DNA from: Streptomyces sp. NBC_00663
GTDB taxonomy: Bacteria > Actinomycetota > Actinomycetes > Streptomycetales > Streptomycetaceae
NCBI RefSeq assembly: GCF_036226885.1
Contig: NZ_CP109027.1
Location: 9,486,001-9,550,000 of the forward strand
Length of the DNA: 64,000 nucleotides
Direction of reading: 5' to 3'
The position numbers were made by a program, and so were the translations under genes. Below the pieces are notes generated by a model that saw only the letters and a program-made list of their open reading frames with translations, searched no databases and had not been told where the DNA came from. Shown one piece after another: positions 18,605 to 26,005 of this stretch (the first letter of the stretch is position 1; the number at the start of each line of letters is the position of its first letter).

Positions 18605-19471
18605 TCAGGGCGTGGGGGAGCGGAGGATGTCGTCGAGGTCGAAGCTGTAGCTGGGCGACGGGTAGAGGTCCGTCGGGTACAGGCCCGTCGGGTAGAGGTC
18701 CGTCGGCTCGGCGCTCGGCGGGGGCACGTCGGCCGGGTCCGCGGTGGGTTTGCCGTCCGGGCTGCACACCTGCGGTGCCGAGGGTTCGGAGAGTTCGTAG
18801 TCGGCGACGCGCTTCGTGCGGAATTCGACCGTGTCGCGGTCCCAGATGTCCTTGGTGCCGCCGACCTCGACCTCCTTGGGTAGTTCCTTGCTCTTGAGCG
18901 GCTTGCCCACGGTGATCGTGAGGAGGGCGCCCACGCAGGGGCTGCGGTCGTCCGCGTAGAGGGACTTGGGCAGGGCGATCTTCCGCTCGCTGCTGGCGTC
19001 CGTCCGCAGCTCGACGCGTTTCACGCGGCGGATGTCGAAGTAGTAGTCGGGTCGCGTCCCGTCCGAGAGCGACTCGCCGTCGTCGCCGTCCGCGACGCCG
19101 TACACCAGCTTCCAGAACTCGACCTGCACGGTGATCTTGTGGCAGAGCGGTCCGAGGTATCCCGGCATGCTGGAGAACTCCAGATCGCCGGAACTTGAGT
19201 TCTGCTGGGGAGTGTCGACGTCGAGCTTCACCCAGTCCACGGACTCCGTCGTCGTCCACCCCTTGTTGTCGTGGCAGCCCGAGGCTCCGGTCGGGTACGG
19301 GGGCGTCAGGGAGGGCGTCGGTGACTCGGTGACCTGCGTCGCGCTCTCGGTCGGATCCCCGTAAGCGGAGGTGTCGTCGCCGCCCGAGCACCCCGCGGTG
19401 AACAGAACGGCCAGCGCGAGGGCCGCGAAGCCAGGCAGAGCGGAACGATTCGTCCCGGGCGCGCGCCTCAT
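18605..19471 (-). CDS. Lipoprotein of unknown function
   Basis: A 288-residue lipoprotein with an arginine-rich N-terminus, hydrophobic helix and lipobox FTAGC (Cys28). A Thr/Ser/Pro-rich linker precedes a globular domain containing four or more cysteines (ASGCHDNKGW, LGPLCHKITVQ, RSPCVGALLTI, PQVCSPDGK). The C-terminus carries a repetitive, tyrosine-rich stretch built on (P)TDLYPTG units (about residues 250-275). The ATG start overlaps the stop of a small upstream frame as ATGA. No known domain is recognised; the cysteine spacing suggests disulfide bonds outside the membrane. Confidence 0.75.
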   Translation of the reverse strand: MRRAPGTNRSALPGFAALALAVLFTAGCSGGDDTSAYGDPTESATQVTESPTPSLTPPYPTGASGCHDNKGWTTTESVDWVKLDVDTPQQNSSSGDLEFSSMPGYLGPLCHKITVQVEFWKLVYGVADGDDGESLSDGTRPDYYFDIRRVKRVELRTDASSERKIALPKSLYADDRSPCVGALLTITVGKPLKSKELPKEVEVGGTKDIWDRDTVEFRTKRVADYELSEPSAPQVCSPDGKPTADPADVPPPSAEPTDLYPTGLYPTDLYPSPSYSFDLDDILRSPTP

Positions 19472-19623
19472 CGGTCGAACCACTTCTTGGCCTCCGCGCC
19501 TCCCCGGAGCAGGCCCGGCACGCCACCACCCGGCAGGCTCAGCCGCTCGTTGAAGACGACGGTGACGCGTACCCCGTTCGACCGCCAGACTCCCCCGACG
19601 GCGAGCCTGACACTCCTCGGCAT
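19468..19623 (-). CDS. Small ORF translationally coupled to the lipoprotein gene
   Basis: A 51-residue frame (or 60 residues from ATG 19650) ending in an ATGA overlap with the downstream lipoprotein start. It reads PRSVRLAVGGVWRSNGVRV, then a glycine/leucine-rich stretch and KKWFDR at the end. It has no homology that I recognise and no strong ribosome site. It could be a leader gene or the remains of a longer one. The overlap and GC-rich third positions favour translation. Confidence 0.4.
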   Translation of the reverse strand: MPRSVRLAVGGVWRSNGVRVTVVFNERLSLPGGGVPGLLRGGAEAKKWFDR

Positions 19624-19695
19624 CTGCGCTCTCACGCCCGGTGTCGTCATGCACACAAGGAAATGGCATGGATGCCGGGAACACGTCGGTAGGAG

Positions 19696-19714
19696 TACGT
19701 ATTCCATGTACGTA
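19696..19714. promoter_or_regulatory. Second paired TACGTA element
   Basis: TACGTA at 19696-19701 and again at 19709-19714, 13 bp apart, in TACGTATTCC context. It lies 73-90 bp upstream of the small frame and lipoprotein gene on the minus strand. The layout and the ten-base identity match the element at 14436-14457. Confidence 0.5.
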
Positions 19715-19785
19715 GGGGCCGCCATGACCCAACTCCATGACCTGGTTCGGACGATGGTCACGGGCCAGGCCGGTGCGTACGACGC

Positions 19786-21375
19786 TCAGTGGCCGGTGAG
19801 TTCACCGCTGAGCGTCTTGTGGATGCGGGCGCTCGGTTCGTTGAGCCCGATGATCTCGACGGTCTTGCCGCGCTGGGCGTACTTGGTCTCGATGGCGTCC
19901 AGGGCGGCCACCGAGGAGGCGTCCCAGATGTGGGCCGCCGACAGGTCGATGACGACCGTGTCGGGGTCGGTGGCGTAGCTGAACTGGCCCACCAGGTCGT
20001 TGGAGGAGGCGAAGAACAGCTCGCCCGTGACCCGGTAGACGACGGTGGCGTGGTCGGGGTCGGTGACCGCGGTGACCTCGGCGACGTGGGCGACGCGCTT
20101 GGCGAAGATGACCATGGCGGTGATGGAGCCGACGACGACGCCGATGGCGAGGTTGTGGGTGGCGACCACGCAGGCGACGGTGACGACCATGACGGTGATC
20201 TCGCCGGCGGGCATCCGCTTGAGGGTCTTGGGTGCGATGGAGTGCCAGTCGAAGGTCGCGAAGGACACCATGACCATCACGGCGACGAGCGCGGCCATGG
20301 GGATGTCGGAGACGACGGGCCCGAAGGCGATGCACAGCACCATCAGGAAGGCACCGGCGAGGAAGGTCGACAGGCGGGTCCGGGCGCCGGAGACCCGTAC
20401 GTTGATCATCGTCTGGCCGATCATCGCGCAGCCGCCCATGCCGCCGAAGAACCCGGTGACGATGTTGGCGACGCCCTGGCCGACGGATTCGCGGGTCTTG
20501 GAGGAGCGGGTGTCGGTGATGTCGTCGACCAGCTTGGCCGTCATCAGCGACTCCATCAGGCCGACCAGTGCCATGGCGAGGGCGTAGGGCGCGATCGTGG
20601 TGAGGGTGTCCAGGGTGAACGGCACGTCCGGCAGCCCGGGCACGGGCAGGGAGGACGGCAGCTCACCCCGGTCGCCCACGGTCGGCACCGCGATGCCGGC
20701 CGCCACGGTGATGACGGTGAGGATGACGATCGACGCCAGGGGCGCCGGGACCACCTTGGTCACCTTCGGGAAGAACACCATCAGCGCCAGGCCCGCGGCG
20801 AGAAGCGGGTAGACCGGCCAGGGCACGTCCGTCATCTCCGGCACCTGGGCCATGAAGATGAGGATGGCGAGGGAGTTGACGAAGCCGACCATCACACTGC
20901 GCGGCACGAACCGCATCAGCTTCGCCACGCCGAGCGCGCCGAGGACGATCTGGAAGACACCGGCCAGGATCACGGTGGCGACCAGACAGCCGAAGCCGTG
21001 CTCGCGGTTCACGGGGGCGATGACCAGGGCGACCGCGCCGGTGGCCGCGGAGATCATGGCGGGTCGGCCGCCGACGAACGCGATGGTCACGGCCATGGTG
21101 ACCGAGGCGAACAGGCCGATGGCCGGGTCGACCCCGGCGATGACGGAGAAGGAGATCGCCTCGGGGATCAGGGCGAGGGCGACCACCAGGCCGGCCAGCA
21201 CCTCGGTGCGCAGCACCTTCGGGTCGGACAGCCAGGCAGGACGCCGGGAGCCGCGCAGCCAGGCGGCCGGGGACAGTGCGGAGGAAGACAAGACGAAGAG
21301 AACCTGTCGTGCTCGGGCACACCCGGCATCACGGCGGGCGCGCTGGAAGGAGTGACGGACCGGACCGTCCTGCAC
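19786..21375 (-). CDS. SulP-family inorganic anion transporter with STAS domain
   Basis: A protein of up to 529 residues. The N-terminal two thirds hold about ten to twelve membrane helices of the SulP fold (ALALIPEAISFSVIAGVDPA near residues 68-87 is the family signature; GFFGGMGGCAMIGQTMINV is the second inverted repeat). The last roughly 100 residues are a cytosolic STAS domain (VIDLSAAHIWDASSVAALDA). SulP proteins move sulfate, bicarbonate or related anions at the cell membrane. The true start is uncertain: ATG 21375 adds a basic leader, and a TTG at 21291 is possible. It is divergent from a MerR regulator with an operator-like palindrome between. Confidence 0.9.
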   Translation of the reverse strand: MQDGPVRHSFQRARRDAGCARARQVLFVLSSSALSPAAWLRGSRRPAWLSDPKVLRTEVLAGLVVALALIPEAISFSVIAGVDPAIGLFASVTMAVTIAFVGGRPAMISAATGAVALVIAPVNREHGFGCLVATVILAGVFQIVLGALGVAKLMRFVPRSVMVGFVNSLAILIFMAQVPEMTDVPWPVYPLLAAGLALMVFFPKVTKVVPAPLASIVILTVITVAAGIAVPTVGDRGELPSSLPVPGLPDVPFTLDTLTTIAPYALAMALVGLMESLMTAKLVDDITDTRSSKTRESVGQGVANIVTGFFGGMGGCAMIGQTMINVRVSGARTRLSTFLAGAFLMVLCIAFGPVVSDIPMAALVAVMVMVSFATFDWHSIAPKTLKRMPAGEITVMVVTVACVVATHNLAIGVVVGSITAMVIFAKRVAHVAEVTAVTDPDHATVVYRVTGELFFASSNDLVGQFSYATDPDTVVIDLSAAHIWDASSVAALDAIETKYAQRGKTVEIIGLNEPSARIHKTLSGELTGH

Positions 21376-21636
21376 GAGGTCCGCGAGCGGCGCGGACCGA
21401 CGTCAGTGGGCGGCCGTCAGGTCAGGCATGAAGAAATCGGGTGCCGTGTCGGGGCGAAGGGCCATGGCGGGCAGACAGCGGCGAGGCCGGGCGTCACGGA
21501 CACGCGCACGCTCTCTTTCGCGGACTAGGGGTTTCGCCGGGAGCTTCGTCGGCCCCGACAGGGCAGTCGGCGACGGGACGGCATCCCGCACCAGGCGCGT
21601 GGTGCACGGCAGACCGCTGGCCAAACGCCCGGGCAA

Positions 21637-21660
21637 CTCTACCCTGACGTTAAGGTAGAG
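21637..21660. promoter_or_regulatory. MerR-type operator in the sulP/merR spacer
   Basis: A 24-bp imperfect palindrome with perfect 7-bp ends CTCTACC / GGTAGAG and a mostly symmetric centre around ACGT. It lies 51 bp before the MerR start, in the 335-bp spacer from 21376 to 21710. The rest of that spacer shows nothing else convincing. Size and symmetry match MerR-family operators that sit inside a stretched promoter spacer. Confidence 0.65.
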
Positions 21661-21710
21661 ATCAGCGCCGGCCGGTCGCGGCCAGGGCGAGAGACGAGGA
21701 AGGAACCCGC

Positions 21711-22115
21711 GTGAGCAGCGAGCAGATGCAGATCGGAGAGGTGGCCGCACGGACCGAACTGTCGCTGCGCACGATCCGCCACTACGAGGACGCGGGCCTT
21801 GTCACCCCCTCCGCCCGCTCCCAAGGTGGCTTCCGCCTCTACACCGAGGCCGACGTCGCCCGGTTGATGGTCATCCGCCGTATGAAGCCCTTCGGTTTCA
21901 CCCTGGACGAGATGCGCGCCCTGCTCCACGCCACCGACCGGCTCGACTCCGGCACGGAACTGCCTCCCGAGGAGCGCGAGGACCTGCTGGAGCGGATCCG
22001 CGGCTTCGAACAGGCCGCCCAGCAGCGGGTCGAGGATCTGCGCACCCAGCTGACGCGAGCCGAGGAGTTCGCGGCCACGCTCGCGGAGCGCCTGACCGGG
22101 ACGCCCGTCTCCTGA
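21711..22115 (+). CDS. MerR-family transcriptional regulator
   Basis: A 134-residue regulator. The winged-helix MerR domain is at the N-terminus (IGEVAARTELSLRTIRHYED, then GGFRLYTEADVARL), with MKPFGFTLDEMRALL after it. The C-terminal half is a coiled coil for dimerisation and has no sizeable ligand domain. The start is GTG 21711 after GAGGAAGG. It is divergent from the SulP gene; the 24-bp palindrome between them is its likely target. No cysteine pair suggests metal binding, so the signal is unknown. Confidence 0.9.
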   Translation: MSSEQMQIGEVAARTELSLRTIRHYEDAGLVTPSARSQGGFRLYTEADVARLMVIRRMKPFGFTLDEMRALLHATDRLDSGTELPPEEREDLLERIRGFEQAAQQRVEDLRTQLTRAEEFAATLAERLTGTPVS

Positions 22116-22121
22116 CAAGGA

Positions 22122-22152
22122 CGCACCGGACCGGACCGGCCCGGCCGGTGCG
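22122..22152. terminator. Bidirectional hairpin terminator
   Basis: CGCACCGG at 22122-22129 pairs with CCGGTGCG at 22145-22152, with further CCGG pairing in between. It lies between convergent merR and DUF4139 genes. Confidence 0.65.
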
Positions 22153-22200
22153 CGAGGAGGACCCCGGTACCCGGCTGCGCTTCAGCACACTGCGCCAACC

Positions 22201-23763
22201 TCAGAGCCCGGTCACCTTGCCGCTCGCCGAGATGTCGTAGACGAGGGTGAGCGTACGGCGGCCGTTGGGCGGCAGGTCGACGTCCCAGCGGGCGATGCCC
22301 TCGGCGTCGACCGTGTCCGGAGCCGGGGAACAGGCGTCCCTGCGTAGCCGTACCTCCACCGCCGACACCTCGGAGACCGGGATGCGTTCGCGCACGGTCA
22401 CCATCTGCTCGCCTGCCTCACCCGGGGCGGAGAAGCGGGAGAGGTGCAGACGAACCGTTCGCGTGACGGTGGTGCGCTGGGGCAGCGCGGAGGAGTCACG
22501 GGATTCCTCGACCTGGCGCAGCACCCGGTAGTCGTCGTGACTGCCGAAGGCCAGCTCCAGGGGCGCGCCGGGAGCGGTGAAGCCCAGCGCCCCGCGGCCG
22601 CCGAAGCCGCCCGGCCCGACCAGGTCCACCGGGCCTGCCAGCAGCGTGTGCCCCGCCGGGTTGTCGCAGCGCACGACGTGCGTCACGAGGGGGGACAACT
22701 CCGGGGAGCAGGCGTACTCGCTGCGCGCGACCGCACCGGCCACGGACAGCGGGACCCGGTGGGCGCGGCCGTCGGCGGGAACGGAGACGGGGGCGGGGGA
22801 ACGCAGGACCTGGGTACGGCCGCCGTCGTCCACCCCCGGCAGGCCGAGCACCGGCGCCGGGCCCAGCTCGGCGATCTCCTCCTCGCGCAGCTCGACGGCG
22901 ACCGTGCGCCGCTCCGCGGGGGAGCGGTCGGTGAGCGTCAGCCGGTCCGGCATGAGGCGCGGTGGTTCGGTGGCCAGCGCCGAGCGGGCCGTGGACAACG
23001 TCAGTCGTACGTCGGTCCAGTCCTCGCCGGTGCGCTGCCACACCATGGCGTCGGTCTCCAGGGTGAGTTGCTCTCCGTCGAGCACGGCCCGATAGGTGGG
23101 GCGCCACAGGGCACACGCGGTGAGGTGACTCAGCCGCAGCCGGGCGGGGCCCGCGACGGAGGCCTCCAGGGTCAGCTCGACGTGGCCGACCAGTTCGGCC
23201 TCGTGGTGTTCCGACAGCTCGACGGCGTGCTCGGCCTGACGGAGCTCGGTGGCGAGGGCCTTCAGACGGGCCTCGACGGTACGCAAGTGCTCGCCGTGCG
23301 CGTCCCGTTCGTCGTCCACCCGGTCCAGTTCAGCCGCCCACCGTACGGTGTCGGTCGCTCCGTGACCGGCCCCTTCGCCGATCTCGCGCAGCAGGTCGGC
23401 GGCGAGACGGGAGAGCAGGTCGAGGCGGGCGCGCAGCCGGTCGCGCTGCCGTTCGAGCGCCGAGCTTTCCTCCTCGATGGCGTGGACGCGCAGACGCAGA
23501 GCGGAGTCGTCGGCGCCGGGCAGCGGCCCGCGCGGTGTCCAGGCGCGGACGATCCGGGCGTCGAGGACGGTCGCCTCGCCTTCGGCGGCGGTCACCTCGG
23601 CGTGGAGGGTCGGGTCGACCGCCAGAGCGCTGACCGGCCCGAGACGCAGCCGCTGCACGCCGGTTCGGAGGTCGAGGTCGGCGGACCGTTCGACCTGGGC
23701 CCGGTCCTCCAGGCAGGTGACGGCGGTGACGGGCAGCGGGATCGGGGCGAGGTCGGTGGACAT
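22201..23763 (-). CDS. DUF4139 (MuiA-like) protein, downstream copy
   Basis: A 520-residue protein of the mucoidy-inhibitor MuiA / DUF4139 group. An N-terminal strand-rich domain (PLPVTAVTCLEDRAQVERSA) is followed by a coiled-coil region (residues about 95-195, many Glu/Arg/Leu heptads). The DUF4139 beta domain then begins with LWRPTYRAVLDGEQL and includes the signature VWQRTGEDWTDVRLTLSTA. No signal peptide or membrane helix. It lies 6 bp downstream of a second, larger DUF4139 gene, so the two are surely co-transcribed. They probably work as a hetero-pair. Molecular role unknown. Confidence 0.85.
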   Translation of the reverse strand: MSTDLAPIPLPVTAVTCLEDRAQVERSADLDLRTGVQRLRLGPVSALAVDPTLHAEVTAAEGEATVLDARIVRAWTPRGPLPGADDSALRLRVHAIEEESSALERQRDRLRARLDLLSRLAADLLREIGEGAGHGATDTVRWAAELDRVDDERDAHGEHLRTVEARLKALATELRQAEHAVELSEHHEAELVGHVELTLEASVAGPARLRLSHLTACALWRPTYRAVLDGEQLTLETDAMVWQRTGEDWTDVRLTLSTARSALATEPPRLMPDRLTLTDRSPAERRTVAVELREEEIAELGPAPVLGLPGVDDGGRTQVLRSPAPVSVPADGRAHRVPLSVAGAVARSEYACSPELSPLVTHVVRCDNPAGHTLLAGPVDLVGPGGFGGRGALGFTAPGAPLELAFGSHDDYRVLRQVEESRDSSALPQRTTVTRTVRLHLSRFSAPGEAGEQMVTVRERIPVSEVSAVEVRLRRDACSPAPDTVDAEGIARWDVDLPPNGRRTLTLVYDISASGKVTGL

Positions 23764-23769
23764 GGTGTG

Positions 23770-25845
23770 TCAGCTCCTGCGGTTGCCGCCGACCAGGGCC
23801 TTCGCGGCCGGGATGCGGATCTCGTAGCCACCGTGACGGGCGGCGGTGCCTCCGGCGGGCAGGTCCACGCGCCACACGCGCGTGCCGGGGTCGGGGGCGT
23901 CGGCGGAAGCAGTGTCCTCGGGGACGGTCCAGTCGGCCTGTTCCTCGATACGGATGTCCGCCTCGGCAGCGGTCGGCACTTGCTCGCGGACTTCGACGGT
24001 GACGGGCTCGCCCAGAGTGTTGGCCAGTTCCACATGGACGCCGTGGGCGAGCACGGTGACGTTGTTGCGCAGCCCGGCCGTCGACTCCTTGAGGCTCGTG
24101 CGGCGGGTGACCCGGATGCTCTCGGCCAGCCCGAGGCCCATCCGCCGGGTTCCGCCCGGGGCGAGGGTGGGCAGCGCGGCACTCACCACGAAGTCGTCGT
24201 CCACCCGGACCTCGACGGGACCGGCCAGGAGCGCCTGATCGGTGGCGTTGGACAGCACCAGAGCCGCGTACACCCGCTGCTCCACCGCCGGCACACAGAC
24301 GTACTCGGTCCGCAGACCGACCGGGATCCGGCCGACGGTGACGGTGTGCCAGGTGCCGTCCGAGGGAACGTCGGCGCGGGCGACGGCGTCGTAGCGGTGG
24401 TCGAAGGAGCCCGCTGACGCGCGGGGCCGCACGGCGTGTGCGGGCAGGGACAGCGCGGCGACCGCCTCGGCCCGCCGGCGGTGCTCCACGGCCACCGCGT
24501 CGAAGGACGGGGCGGGGAGCAGCCTTCCCCTGCGTGGTGCCGGCTCCTCGGGGCCGTTGAGGACGAGTGCGGCGTAGTCGAGTTCGGCGCTGCTGGGCTG
24601 CGGCGGGCCGACCGGTGGGGCGGGTGGCGCCGGGGGCGGGGCCATTGGGGGCGCCGCTGGTGCGGCTGCGGGGGCTGCCTGGGGCGCGGCGGCGAGGCTC
24701 GCCCTCCTCGGTTGCGCCGCTTGCGCGGACGCGACCGGTGCCGGGAGGCCGCCAGGGGCCGCGGGCGCCGGGGGCATGCCGCCGTATGCCGGAGGGGCGG
24801 GCGGGACGGGAACACCGGCCGCGCCCACGGAGGGGGGAACGGGCGGCAGGGCGGCGCCTTCCGGGTCGGGGAACCGGGGAGCGGCGCCGACGGGGACAGG
24901 GGCGGCGGTCGCAGCCGGGCGGGGCCCCGCGGAGTCGTACGCCGTGAAGAGGTCGGCGAGCCCGGCGGGCGGCTCACGCCAGCCGGACGGCTCGGGGGCG
25001 GGCTGGCGGCGGCCGATCCGCAGCGAGCGCAGTCGCGGCAGCTCCGCACCGCGCCCCAGGTCGGCGGTGGCCAGGGCGATCCGTACGCCGGTCCAGTCCT
25101 CACCGGTGCGCTGGGCCACGCCGGCCCGCAGCACGAGGGTGCCGCTGTCGTCGGCCTGACGGCAGGTCAGACGGTAGGCCGGCACCCACACGGCCCCCGG
25201 GACGCCGTACTCGATCTCCAGGCCCACCTCACCGGTTCCGCCGTCGAGGGTCACGGCCGCGCAGACCGTGGTGAGAACCAGCCCGGACGGTGCGGCGGTG
25301 GAAGCGCGTTCGCAGCGGTCAGCGGCGACGGCGAGGTCGTGTTCGAGGCGGCGCAGCTCCTCCTCGGACTCGGCGAGCCGCTCATGCAGGCGGGTCAGCC
25401 GCTCGTCGACGAAGTCCGCGAGCGTCAACCACGCCTCGGCAGGAGTAGGGCGGTGGTGATCGGGGTCATCGCGCTTGCGCGGTGGCGGCACCGGACGGAG
25501 CCCGGTGATCTCCTTGATCCGGACCAGGAGCCGCTCGTGCCGCCCCCGGGCCGCGTCGCAGGCGTCCTCCAGGCGTTCCCTCTCCCGCCGCAGCCCGTCA
25601 GTGGAGCCGCTGTCGCTGGGCTCGGCCTCCGTCTCGACGCGTACCGAGGTGACCCGTGCACCGGAGTCACCCGTGACCCGGGCCCGCACGGAACCCGGGT
25701 CCACCGTGCGCGGCAGCCCCGTGACCAGCACTCGGCCGTCGGGCGGAACCGTTCCCCGCGCCAGTCGGCTGCACAGCGCGCCCTGCGCGTAGACCACCAC
25801 CGCGTCCAGAGCCGACGCCCACCGCGGCACCCCTTCGGACTTCAT
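23770..25845 (-). CDS. DUF4139 (MuiA-like) protein with proline-rich insert, upstream copy
   Basis: A 691-residue protein. The N-terminal domain (ALDAVVVYAQGALCSRLARG), a coiled coil (residues about 85-190) and the DUF4139 signature (QRTGEDWTGVRIALATADL) are as in the downstream copy. A Pro/Ala/Gly-rich low-complexity linker of roughly 170 residues then interrupts the domain before it resumes near RPRASAGSFDHRYDAVARAD. The start at 25845 follows GGGGGC; an ATG at 25863 is possible. The linker, absent from its neighbour, may be a flexible scaffold or partner-binding segment. Function unknown. Confidence 0.83.
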   Translation of the reverse strand: MKSEGVPRWASALDAVVVYAQGALCSRLARGTVPPDGRVLVTGLPRTVDPGSVRARVTGDSGARVTSVRVETEAEPSDSGSTDGLRRERERLEDACDAARGRHERLLVRIKEITGLRPVPPPRKRDDPDHHRPTPAEAWLTLADFVDERLTRLHERLAESEEELRRLEHDLAVAADRCERASTAAPSGLVLTTVCAAVTLDGGTGEVGLEIEYGVPGAVWVPAYRLTCRQADDSGTLVLRAGVAQRTGEDWTGVRIALATADLGRGAELPRLRSLRIGRRQPAPEPSGWREPPAGLADLFTAYDSAGPRPAATAAPVPVGAAPRFPDPEGAALPPVPPSVGAAGVPVPPAPPAYGGMPPAPAAPGGLPAPVASAQAAQPRRASLAAAPQAAPAAAPAAPPMAPPPAPPAPPVGPPQPSSAELDYAALVLNGPEEPAPRRGRLLPAPSFDAVAVEHRRRAEAVAALSLPAHAVRPRASAGSFDHRYDAVARADVPSDGTWHTVTVGRIPVGLRTEYVCVPAVEQRVYAALVLSNATDQALLAGPVEVRVDDDFVVSAALPTLAPGGTRRMGLGLAESIRVTRRTSLKESTAGLRNNVTVLAHGVHVELANTLGEPVTVEVREQVPTAAEADIRIEEQADWTVPEDTASADAPDPGTRVWRVDLPAGGTAARHGGYEIRIPAAKALVGGNRRS

Positions 25846-26005
25846 GCACTCAGCCCCCGTCATGTCCGTGCGGGCGAAGCCTAACGTCCGCGCCGGCCGG
25901 CGATCTGGCCGAACCCCGGGTTCGGCCGCGACGGTGTGGGTCAGTCGTACGGGGTGCATCACGACAGGGAGTTCGCGACGTCGACTCGGCGGTGACCGCG
26001 GGATG

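Noticed and set aside
19789..21528. Very long Asp/Gly/His-rich frame opposite the SulP gene
   Set aside because: It is the mirror of the transporter's codons, with no domain and unnatural composition.
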